From Gossypium raimondii (taxonomy: Eukaryota > Streptophyta > Magnoliopsida > Malvales > Malvaceae): a stretch of DNA of 64,000 nucleotides. Below, piece by piece: positions 34,582 to 45,986 of this stretch (position 1 is its first letter; each line of letters starts with the position of its first letter). Location of the stretch: assembly GCF_025698545.1 (NCBI RefSeq), contig NC_068569.1:21452001-21516000 (forward strand), read 5' to 3'. A program made the translations under genes and the position numbers. The notes beneath the pieces are model-generated. The model worked only from the letters and a program-made list of their open reading frames with translations, had not been told where the DNA came from and searched no databases.

Positions 34582-34800
34582 GCTGTGGTTGCGACACATG
34601 GTGGTTTGAACTGGAAAAAATTAGGGGTGGTTCAAGTATCCAATTGATTGCAAAAAAAATAAAAACAGGGGCTTAATTGTTCTTTTTGAAAAAGTTTGAG
34701 GGTTTTTTTTTATACATTTTGAAAGTTGAAGTACCCAAATAAATGCAAAAAAAGTATGAGCTATACAGCCCAATTTATGCCCGGGGCCCAACAAGCAGAG

Positions 34801-37753
34801 TGTAATGGCCCAAATTCAATGTTATCGGAATAGTGGTTTCGTAACCACAAATCCGATTTAAAGAGAAATTTATTTCAATATTTTTGCATGAATATTGGTA
34901 TGATAGGAAAATCGTATGAAAATATCAATAGAAAAATTTTACTGATTTAGTGGTTAGTTAGAAAAAGAAATTATTGAAGAAATTGGGTAAAAACAAGGTA
35001 TCGAGACCTCGATATCGTAAAATTGAGTAAAAAATATTTTTATAAATATTTATGAAGTGTTGTAATATGGTATTAAAATTTCGTTAGAAAATTTTAATGT
35101 TTGGGTAGTCAATTAAGTGAAAAGGACTGAATTGAAAAAGATATAAAAGTTACTAGAAGGATAAATAGCTCAATTGTTAAATGAAGAGGGACATAAATTG
35201 CAAATAACCCCAAAAGGAGATATTTTGGGCGGCATACGCTGAGAAAAATCAGGAGAATTGAAGAATTAAGGATAAAATTGGAATATTGCAAAATTTGATT
35301 TAAAAGTTAGGACTAAAGTGGAATTATCTAGATTCCTCTTTATTTTTCTGCATTCCCATCAGCCAAAAACGTCCTAAGGGTTTCTTCAAGCTGGTTTTTC
35401 ATAATTTTTGCACCAAGTGAGTTAATCCTTGCCTTTTTCTTATAATTTTTGTGTTTCTAAGACTTTTACAACTAGGTCCTATTACTAAATTCATTAGTTT
35501 TTGATTTTATGAATGAATTTGAAAGTTGCTATGAATATGTGCTGGAATTTTATGATGAAATAGGATGAAATTGAAGCTTTAATTTGTTTATGAGATGATT
35601 TTATTAGGTAATTTCAATAGAAATTGATTTATAGGACCTAATTGTGAAAATGTTTGGAATTAAAGTCTAGTACTAAAATTCTGATTTCCAAAGCTTATAA
35701 AGTAGTTTAAAGTGATGGGATAAAGTGTTAATTGAGAAAAATCAACTCAATTGAGAGGTGAATTGAGCAGGGATGAAATTATCATTTATTGAAAGTTTAG
35801 GGAAAAATGGTAATTAACATCATACACTAAAACAGTTTTGGACAGCAGCAGTACTCTAACTTTGAAAATTCACCAAAAATTGTAGAGATCGAATTAGAGG
35901 ATGAATAAAATATTAAATTAAAGCTTGTTTAGTCTAGTTTCTTATAAAATAAATGGTTTAATCAATGGAATTGTAAATCATGAGATATAATAGATTTTGT
36001 GAGACAAGGTCAGAATGAATTTGGGTTCCCCTGTTCTGAATTTGGAAAATCATTAAAAATTGTAAAAAAATTATTAGTAGTTATAATTTATATGGTTAGA
36101 ATCCTTGATGAGTCTATTTTCAGAAGAAACAAACAGAAACATCATCCGAATTCTGTACAATGAGATAATTAATTTTTAGTGAATAGGGGTCGGAACTGTC
36201 AAACAATGAAACAGGGGAAACTTTAAAGAATAAACTGTACTTAGTGGCTACACCAAAAATTCTGAAAATTTTATGGTAAGAATATATGTGAGTCTAGTTT
36301 TAGGGAAAATTAACGGATCTTAATTTGGAGTCCAGTAGCTCAAGATATAATTAATTTAGTGACTATGACTCAGTGAGACAGCTTTTAATGCACTATAAAT
36401 AATAATGGAATTTTAGAGAATGTTACATATGAACATGAAATGTATTAGATTAATGATCAAATTTATTTATTTAGATCCGGAAAATTCAAATACGAAGCTA
36501 GATCGAGGAAAAGAAAAAGTTCGGGATTAGTAGATTTTTATTTACGAACAAGTATCGAGGTAAGTTCGTGTAACTTGAATTATGTTCTTAAATGCTTGAA
36601 ATGTTTGTTATTGTTGTGAATATGAGTTGTATGTTTATTGTATGATAATTGATGAAGTATTGATATACTTGATGAAAAGAGGAAATAAATCCCTGATGAA
36701 TGAAAGGAAAATTCGATGGATCTCTGAAAAGGAATTGACGGTAAAAAGGATCTAGCCCGGACGGGTGATCCTATTCTGATATAGCCCTCCCGAAGAATAT
36801 GTGGAAAATGGATTTAGCCCGGACGGGTAATCCGAATTAGGTCTCAATTTAGCTTTGACTGTAATTCAGATCCAAGCTCATTAGAGTAATTGTCGTTGGA
36901 TTTAGCCTGGACCGGTAATCCCGACAATACTCTATGAGTTTACATTCTGAGGATTTAGCTCGACTGGTAATCCCGCTGTAAGGATGAGGTTCGCGGGAGT
37001 GTGCTCTCTGAAATGGAAATGTGCGCACATGAATATGAATTGACGGACCCGGATTAGTACACTAAAGTGTACCTCTGAAAATCCATCAAAATTCCAAGTA
37101 GTTCAACGGGATAAATATGGAAAAATAACAAGGGAATGGAAATCATGGAATTGATGAGCTCATCAATCATGGTATAAATTATTGATACATGGAAATTATT
37201 GGACTAATTTGAATGTTGAGTTTGTGCATGATAGGGGAATAATGTATGGAATGGGTGTATGAATGTTTATTACATTGTATGGAAAATATTAGGTAAGTAT
37301 AATTCTTATTACATGAGCTTACTAAGCACAAAGTGCTTATCCTGTTTCTTTTTCCCATGTTTTGTAGTGTTAAGAGCTCGGAGGTCGGATTTGGTCGGAG
37401 AAGCATCACACTATCAACGTCAAGATCTCGGTACATAAAGAAACTTATTTTGGAAATCAATGGCATGTATAAGCTAGTAAAGTAGATGTTAATGTGGAAT
37501 GAATGTATGGTTAGCCATTGGTATGGCTAACAAATTTTGGTTTTGGCATGTGATAGATTATCTTATGAATACAATAAATCTATCTTGAAAATATGTTGAA
37601 ATGGATTGGTTGTGTTGGCTTGGTCTCGGTTTAAAATTTGCAGGGAGGATTAGATATTTATAAAGGGGTTATATTGAGTTTAAAAAAAATCAGTAAAATC
37701 TGGTAATACCTCGTATCCTATTCCGGCGACAGATACGGGTAAGGGGTGTTACA
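34801..37753 (+). mobile_element. Solo LTR (2953 bp) nested in the 5' LTR, TSD CAGAG
   Basis: It begins TGTAATGGCCCAAATTC and ends AAGGGGTGTTACA, flanked by CAGAG (34796-34800 and 37754-37758). The insertion point is confirmed by the uninterrupted 3' LTR sequence ...gcccaacaag ttgagacaaaag. Its 34960-36400 part closely matches the solo LTR at 17600-19050; the 3' part differs and carries the degenerate repeats listed below. This is the youngest layer of the nest. Confidence 0.95.
36744..36980 (+). repeat. Degenerate inverted-repeat motif, four copies, in the nested LTR
   Basis: A motif close to ggatttagcccggacgggta + atcc appears near 36748, 36810, 36898 and 36951. Each copy is itself an imperfect palindrome (ggat...atcc around cccggacggg). 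Confidence 0.8.
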
Positions 37754-40325
37754 CAGAGACAAAACAAAAAACCCAAACTATTATCCAGCCCAACACCAAA
37801 TAAAAAAAGAAGAAAAAACCCTAGCCCTAGGTCTTCTGCCGCCAGTCTTCTAGTCACCTGACCTCTGTGCCCCGCTGCCACCACCCACCGCCACCAACTC
37901 GGTCAATCACCTGCAAAATGGAACAAACACGCAAAGAGCAGCAAAAAATAGAAATAGATAGGTTATAAAAGCAAAAACACTACCTTTGTAGTTTTTTCAA
38001 CAAAAAACGGTTAATGAAAGCAGATAAAAAAAAACTAAAAAGGTTCATTCCAAAGTTCTCTTTCTTTTTTTTTCTGTTCTTGCTCTTTTATTTCTATTTT
38101 CTGTTGTTTGTTTTTTGCTTTTTAACTAAAACAAGACGAAAAAGAGAAGAAAAGGGACGCTTACCGGTCTCGAAAGCCCGTCTCCGGAGACTACCTTCGG
38201 CATTGGAATCGGACTGAAGGGGGGTAGGAAAAACCCCTCCTTTTTCGACTTTTCAGGACTGAAAGGGTAGACCTTTAGGGGGTCGAGAACGGGGTTAAAA
38301 ACTCACCTTTTCTTGCCAAGACCACCTCTCGCGACGGAGCCTCGGCGTTGGTGGCCGACGGTGGTGCCGGACAGGGAAGATGGGGAGGAGAACCGAGAGT
38401 TCTCTATTTCTTTTCTAAAATGGAATGAGAATATGTTTTCTTTTGTTTTTTGCTATTTATATAGGCCACCATACGGCGCCGTTTTGGACTGGAGTGTTAT
38501 AACCAAAACGACGTCGTTTCGCCTAATAACCGAAAACCCGACCCGATGGACCCCAAAGATCCGCGTGTTTTGGACGAATGGTCTATTTACCCTTTCAGTC
38601 CTTTTGCTTCTGGGCTTCCCTCCAATCTGGTCCCTGTTTTAGTTTTTCTCTTTTTAACTTTTCTCCCCTGGGATTTTGCTTTGTTTTCATTTTAGTCTTG
38701 TTTTTTTATTGTCTTTTTATTTTTATTTTTATTTTTTTTTAAATTTAATTAGTTTTATTATCATTATTATTGCTTTTATTTTTATTATTTGCGTTATTAT
38801 TATTTACCCATTTGTACTGTTTTTAGATTATGTTATATATATACATACTTACATTTTATACATTTTATATTTTATATATGTATATATACATTCATATTTT
38901 ATAATATGTGTACTCATATAATTTTCCAAGTTTACTTACATATGTATATCTACTTAGATATATATTATTTATACTTTATACTTTAATATACTGAATACAC
39001 ATATTTTATTTTTATGAATATATATACACATTTATCTTTTATTATTTTATGTATATAGCTGCACATCTATATATATATATATATATTTTAATTTTCATAA
39101 ATACATACTTATATACATTATATCTTATACCTTATATTATTTATATATCTTTATATACGCATTTTTAATTTCCATATCTATATACTTTATATCTTATTTA
39201 TTTATATATCCTTGTATACATATATTTTATATATTTTATAATGCATACATGCACATAATATATATATGTACGTTTTATTTGTATAAAAACATATACATTT
39301 ACCTACCTTTATATTTTATATATTTCATAACTTTATACATATACATAAATGTACACATACATATTTACATATATTTTTACGTATATAAATTTTTCACATT
39401 TTCATAATTTTATGCACACACATATATCTTTTACTTTTTTTATAATCTTATTCATTTATTTATTTATTTCATTTTCATTATTGATTTCAATGAATGCTTT
39501 AATTTTATTTGCTTGTATACATTGCTATTTCAGTATGTTATTGATTTGTACTTTGTATTTATCTTATTTTTGTTGCAATTGCTCGTATTATTTTTGCACT
39601 ATTGTATTCAATATCGCCTTGTTACGAGTATTAACATCGTGTTTTATTATTTCATGTTAGATTAATTTATTTCAATGCATAAATTGCGATTTTTGAATAA
39701 GCAAAATCTCGTATTTAGATTTGAGAAGGTCGTACCCTAACTTACTGGGTCTCGATTTTCACAATAAATAAATACACGACTCTTTTCAAACTCAAGTTTT
39801 AAATGATCTCGGGATTTGAAAAAAGAATCGCGTCCTAACTTACTGGTTGTGATCTCGCTTTTAAATCCGAGATAGCTAAAATACTTTTTAAATAAGCATT
39901 TTTTGCGTATTGGGAATTCGAGATATTGTGTCCTAACTTACTGGATACGATTCTCTTTCTCGATTAACGTAAAATATGCTTCTTTTCTCAAAAATTTTTA
40001 ATGTTCAATACAAAGATCGTATCTTTAAAATTTTTCCAATTTTTCAACTCTCGACATCAAGACATTAATTAATCAACTAGGTACCAATTTTTGGGCGTTA
40101 CGAGGGTGCTAATCCTTCCTCGTACGTAACCGACTCCCGAACTCATTTTCTTGAATTTCGCAGACCAAACTCATTGTTTTAATAAAATTAAATTGTTTAT
40201 TAAAAACAATCTCTTTTCAAGGTGATCCAATCACACCTTATCAAAAAAGATTGGTGGCGACTCCTGTTTTCTTTTTTAAAATCCAAGTCGACCCCGTTTT
40301 TTATCCAAAACTGGTGTCAACAGCT

Positions 40326-40342
40326 TGGTGACTCCACTGAGG
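40326..40342 (+). promoter_or_regulatory. Primer-binding site (tRNA-Arg type)
   Basis: tggtgactccactgagg starts three bases after the LTR end CA. It ends in the complement of CCA and differs from the tRNA-Arg-type PBS I remember (tggcgactccgctgggg) by one C-to-T and two G-to-A changes. Confidence 0.7.
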
Positions 40343-40901
40343 AACAAACATGAGAGTCAAGCCACGAGTTGATTACTTTTTTTTCTTTTTGTCAAAAATC
40401 AAAAACTTAGTTTAAATATACGATCCTTTCGTTGAATTTTTATTCATCTTTATTATGATCTTCATCATTGTGATTCATAATCGCTGTGTTTAATTTCGGA
40501 TTTATTTCTGCGCTTTGCATTGCATGACCGTTGGTCACACCTTCTTAAGTGGGAGTGAGAAGCTACACCTTCGTGAGGTTTTCACCTCCGCATGGGATAG
40601 TGAATCGCTTCCGGAATACATTCGTACCTATGTCTTCGTGAGATTTTTATCTCCGCATGGTCATAGGGAAATGTATTCCCCTGAACTGAACTCGGTCAAT
40701 ATGAGCCTATAATGGGTGAGGATCGAGGAATCTGCTGGTTCGAGTACCTTTACTTTAAAACCAAACCACATATAGTGAGCCATAGGAACCCACCTAGATG
40801 GAACTACGCCAAACCTTAGTGCTTACCCAAATGGATGCTTTATTTATTGTCATTTACTCTAGATCTTGTTCTGTGTTTAATACTGATTTGTTTGTTTGTG
40901 A

Positions 40902-43058
40902 TTGCATGGCATTTTCATTCTAAAAGAGGTGTCGATTCACGTTCAGTATCAAGATAGAAAGCTTATCATGGGAAAGGGGTTTTTTGATAAAGTAGAAGAT
41001 AATGCGGCTGTACGAATATGGGCTGAGACGACACAACGGGAGAAAGGCGATAGTCTTACCGAGGGGCACGTGTCAGAATTGTGGGATTTCACATGTATCA
41101 GTGTAATCCAGAATGACCTTCGAGAAATGAAAGAAGTCTGGGATCAATGGGATGATGAGACCAAGCAGCTGTTCTATTGTAACTACGGTGACCTGCCTTA
41201 TCTGCTCAGTATCAAAGTGGACAAGTATTTATTTCGAGCCATTGGTCAATTTTGGAATCCTGCCTACAGTTGTTTCACTTTTGGAAAAGTGGACTTGACG
41301 CCTACTCTGGAGGAGTATACGACCTTGCTTCGGTGCCCAAAGACTCAAGTCGACAAGGCTTATTCTAGAGCTGTTGGTGCCCCTCCGTTGTTAAAGAAAT
41401 TAATGAACATCACTGAGATGAGCGAGCAGTGGGTTGCTACCCGAATCCAGCAGAAAGGCGACAGTAAATGCGTTCCTTGGAAAAGTTTGCGAGATTTGGT
41501 GCTAGTACATCCTGATCTAAAGAAAAGGGTCGATGTCTTCACTTTAGGTATCTACGGACTAGTGGTCTTCCCCAAAGCATTAGGACACATAGACGAGGCC
41601 GTTTCTGATTTATTTGATCGGCTTAGTAAATGGGTTACTCCCGCCCTGGTAATACTGGCTAAAACTTTCAGATCCTTGAATGCGTGTCGGAGAGCAGGTG
41701 AGGGAAGGTTTATAGGATGTGTGCAGCTCTTATTGGCATGGTTTCATAGTCATTTCTGGAAAGTGGAAAAAGTCTCTTATCGTATATTCTCTGATAGCTA
41801 TTCCCCTCTAGAAGAATTGGTAGCTACACCAAGGTGAGATGACGTCTCAGAAGAAAAATGGATGGCGATACTCCAGAATCTTCAAGATGAAGATGTTGAA
41901 TGGAGGGCTCATTGGTTGATTCTTGATGAAATTTTATATCGGTGCGGAAATTTTGACTGGGTTCCTTTGCTCGGAATATGGGGAGATGTCGGATATGCTC
42001 CTCTACTCATATCAAGACAGTTTAGATCACGATAATTCATACCAGCAACGCAGGGACTGACCCAATGTGAATTTTCCTATAGGGAGGACAATTACAAGAA
42101 AAAAATTCGAGAGATGTCTAATGCATGGAACCAAACTCATCGAATGAAGATCTTAGCTGTGGGTCCGGCAATGACCCCCGAGTACAGTCAATGGCATGAT
42201 CAAAAGGTCAACGACAATATTTCGGTGTCAAATCCAGAAATTGCTCGATCTTTAGAAGAACACCTACAAGTATTGCCCTCCGAGATAGAAATTATCAAAC
42301 AAGAATTTGAAAAGAGGAGTTCGGAGTTAGGAAAGAAAATAGAGCAACTAGAAGAAGAAGAAATGCAATTAGGACTGGATGTGGACATTCAAAGATTAGA
42401 GGTCGACAAATTGAGAAAAGGAAAGAACAAGGCAGATTAATATTTAGACAACTTGAAGACAGATTACAAGAAGTTGTGTAGGTCAATAAGAACTGTCGGC
42501 TTGGGTAAAACGTCAGAACAATGGCGACAGTAAATCCAGGAGGAAAAGACAAAAGCTAATCAATGGGAAAAGAAATTTCAGGATACTCGAGTTCGAGAAG
42601 TTGCTTTGGAAAAGAGTCTACTAGTCTGCCAAAACGAGAAGACGGAGTTAAAGGTCCGAGTAACTGGGCTAGAAAGGTTGCTTCACCAACACCGTAGTCG
42701 TAATTCTACGATTGAATTAAAGGCAAGCTTGGACAAAATTGAAGAATTAAAGGGACAAGTAGGAGAGCTTGAGGATGCATTGCAAAATAGCGAACTCCGA
42801 ATAGAGCTTCTGGAAAAAGGTAATGAGCAGTGGCAAGGGCAATTCCATCGGTCTCAATATCAGATTAGAGAAAGAGATTATATTATGGGCGAGGCGAGGG
42901 CTCAAGTACGCGAAGTAGCTGATCATCTGTAAACCCTAGCAGTTCAGGCTGATCTGTTAAGTTTAAAGTATGAGTCAGAAACGGACCGGGGCCGAGAATT
43001 AGCTTGGCTTCTTAGAAAGGTTAAGGCTTTAAGTATAAGGGCAAAGCCGTATATGTAA
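40902..43058 (+). pseudogene. Ogre-like ORF1 (DUF7745/coiled-coil type), five in-frame stops
   Basis: One continuous frame runs to TAA at 43056-43058; the family start is probably the ATG at 40968 (MGKGFFDKVEDN), giving about 697 codons. The N-terminal half has YGDLPYLLSIKVDKYLFRA, FWNPAYSCFTFGKVDLTPT and RRAGEGRFIGCVQLLLAWF, a globular region I associate with DUF7745-like proteins seen in many cotton gene models. The C-terminal half (from about 42240) is a long heptad-rich coiled coil. Stops interrupt it: TGA 41835-41837, TAA 42033-42035, 42438-42440, 42531-42533 and 42930-42932, but there is no frameshift. Ogre elements carry an ORF1 of unknown function ahead of gag; this matches it in position. 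No product can be made from this copy without readthrough. Confidence 0.85.
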
Positions 43059-43265
43059 TCTATTTTATGTAAAGAAACTTCTTCTCTAGTAAATTTTTCT
43101 AATGAAGTTGAATTAGAATCAGTGCCTCTTTTTTTTTGCATTCATTTCATGCATTGCATCGCATCATATGCATTAATGACCATTAATGAAACCTAATTAA
43201 ATAAAATTATTTCAGTTAACCTGGAAAACCGACACTGTTACGGCACCCGTGCTAAGTCAAAAATT

Positions 43266-43316
43266 ATGAACCAAAGGTTGGAAAAGCTAGAGCGACTTCA
43301 AAAGGAAATGCTGTAA
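43266..43316 (+). pseudogene. gag start codon stub (16 codons) fused to the 3' UTR
   Basis: MNQRLEKLERLQKEM is how gag of cotton Ogre-like elements begins, to my memory. The frame stops at 43314-43316. From about 43313 the sequence is the 3' UTR shared with 538 onward. The join is the scar of a deletion that removed the rest of gag and all of pol. Confidence 0.6.
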
Positions 43317-43544
43317 CACGTCAGTCACAAGACCTTAATAAACTTCGAGTAATGATAACCTAAGCAGGATCATTCTCGGAAACAATAAAATTCTGCATTC
43401 ATGCAAACACCATTCACGCATGTCTAGTTAGGAGCATTTGATTCATTTTGGTCATGACATCTTAATCATTAGGCATAATTAGGTTTATTATATAGGATAT
43501 GTTCCTCAGAGAACAGATCAGTGAATATGATAAATCTTGTCTTA

Positions 43545-44400
43545 CTGCATCGACAGCGAAACAGATCAAAGAATCTCAGATCTTATCTCCTTGAGATTAC
43601 AACGGAGCAGATTGAAGCTAGTAATCCTATCTCCCTGAGATTATAGTGGAGCGGATTAAAATAAAGGATTTTATCTCTTTGAAGTGACAGTAGAGTGGAT
43701 CGTATCAGGTCTTATCTCCCTGAGATTACAGCGGAGCAGATTGAAGCTAGTAATCCTATCTCCCTGAGATTACAGTAGAGTGGATTAAAATAAAATATCT
43801 TATCTCTGAAGTGACAGTAGAGTGGATCGTATCAGGTTTTATCTCCCTGAGATTACAGCGGAGCAGATTGAAGCTAGTAATCCTATCTCTCTGAGATTAC
43901 AGTGGAGCGGATTAAAATAAAGGATCTCATCTCTCTGAAGTGACAGTAGAGTGGATCGTATTAGGTCTTATCTTTTTGAGATTACAGCGGAGCAGATTGA
44001 AGCTAGTAATCCTATCTCCCTGAGATTACAGTGGAGCGGATTAAAATAAAAGATATTATCTCTCTGAAGTTACAGTAGAGTAGATCGTATCAGGTCTTAT
44101 CTCCTTAAGATTACAGCGGAGTAAATTGAAGCTATTAATCCTATCTCCCTGAGATTACAGTGGAGCGGATTAAAATAAAGGATCTTATCTCTCTGAAGTT
44201 ACAGTAGAGTAGATCGTATCAAGTCTTATCTCCCTGAGATTACAGCGGAGTAGATTGAAGCTAGTAATCCTATCTCCCTGAGATTACAGTGGAGCGGATT
44301 AAAATAAAAGATCTTATCTCTCTGAAGTTATAGTAGAGTAGATCGTATCAAGTCTTATCTCCCTGACGTTGCAGTGGAGTAGACTAAAACCACGAATCTC
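43545..44400 (+). repeat. 129-bp tandem array, trimer of ~43-bp units
   Basis: The word tcttatctccctgagatta or a variant starts at 43581, 43710, 43837, 43966, 44095, 44224 and 44353; spacing is 129 bp, once 127. Each 129-mer is three ~43-bp units ending in gattgaagctagtaat, gattaaaataaaagat and gatcgtatcaggt. The units align with the 44-bp units of the array at 757-1604 (cttatctccctgagattaca vs cttgcctccctcggttgtga). Confidence 0.92.
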
Positions 44401-44604
44401 GTCCCCTTTAAATTGTTGCGAAGAAGATTGAAGCTACAAGTCAGATTTCTCTAAAGTGCAGTGGAATGAACCGAAGCAACAAGACACAGCGGACTGGAAC
44501 GAAGCTACGTGAAAAGAGAGGCATCAAAGGAAGTCGAGGCTCGGTGAGACCGGGCAAAATTGGTCTTTCCTAGTCTTTGCTCTGTTATCGTTACACGACA
44601 ACGA

Positions 44605-44619
44605 GCAAAGAGGGGCAGC
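44605..44619 (+). promoter_or_regulatory. Polypurine tract
   Basis: aaagagggg (44607-44615) lies directly before the 3' LTR start at 44620, as expected for plus-strand priming. Confidence 0.7.
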
Positions 44620-45945
44620 TGTACAACCCAATTTATGCCCGGGGCCCAACAAGTTGAGACAAAAGAAAAAAAACCCGAACTATTACCCAGCCCAGCACCA
44701 AATAAAAAAAGAAGAAAAAACCTTAGCCCTAGGTCTTCTGCCGCCAGTCTTTTGGTCACCTGCCCTCTGTGTGCCGCTGCCACCACCCACCGCCACCAAC
44801 TCGATCAATCATCTGCAAAATGGAACAAACACGCAAAGAGCAGTAAAAAAATAGAGAAAAAATAGAAATAGATAGGTTATAAAAGCAAAAACACTACCTT
44901 TGTATTTTTTTCAACAAAAAACGGTTAATGAAAGCAGATAAAAAAAAACTAAAAAGGTTGATTCCAAAGTTCTCCTTTTTTTCTGTTCTTGCTCTTTTAT
45001 TTCTATTTTCTGTTGTTTGTTTTTTTCTTTTTAACTAAAACAAGACGAAAAAGAGAAGAAAATGGACGCTTACCGGTCTCGAAAGCCCGTCACCGGAGAT
45101 TACTTTCGGCGTTGAAATCGGACCGAAGGGGGGTAGGAAAAACCCCTCCTAAAGGGTAGACCTTTAGGGGGTCGAGAACGAGGTTAAAAACTCATCTTTT
45201 CTTGTCGAGACCACCTCTCGCGACGGAGCCCCAGCGTTGGTAGCCGACGGTGGTGCCGGACAGGGAAGATGGGGAGGAGAACCGAGAGTTCTCTGTTTCT
45301 TTTCTAAAATGGAATGAGAATATGTTTTCTTTTGTTTTTTGCTATTTATATAAGCCACCATATGGCGCCATTTTGGACTGGAGTGTTATGACCAAAACGA
45401 CGCCGTTTCTCCTAATAACCGAAAACTCGACCCGATGGACCCCAAAGATTCGCGTGTTTTGGACGAAGGGTCTATTTACCCTTTCAGTCCTTCTGCTTCT
45501 GGGCTTCCCTCCAATCTGGTCCCTATTTTAGTTTTTCTCTTTTTAACTTTTCTCCCTTGGGATTTTGCTTTGTTTTCATTTTAGTCCCGTTTTTTATTGT
45601 CTTTTTATTTTTATTTTTATTTTTAAAAAAAATTTTAATTTGTTTTATTATCATTATTATTGCTTTTATTTTTATTATTTGCCTTATTATTATTTACCCA
45701 TTTGTACTGTTTTTAGATTATGTTATATATATACATACTTACATTTTATATTTTATATATGTATATATACATTCATATTTTTATAATATGTGTACTCATA
45801 TAATTTTCCAAGTTTACTTACATATGTATATCTACTTAGATATATATTATTTATACTTTATACTTTAATATACGAATACACATATTTTATTTTTATGAAT
45901 ATATATACACATTTATCTTTTATTATTTTATGTATATAGTGCACA

Positions 45946-45986
<41 letters not shown>

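Larger units (their letters stand above)
34762..40322 (+). repeat. 5' LTR of the Ogre-like element (interrupted by a solo LTR)
   Basis: Starts tatacagccc (TG mutated to TA) and ends ggtgtcaaca. It is collinear with 44620-47220 apart from 34801-37758. Open frames in the 38-39.7 kb part (A/T-rich tatata tracts) are equally present in the 3' LTR and are not coding. Confidence 0.93.

Noticed and set aside
38313-38642. 109-residue ORF near a GC-richer segment
   Set aside because: Lies in the 5' LTR and recurs with changes in the 3' LTR (45250-45531); non-coding LTR sequence.
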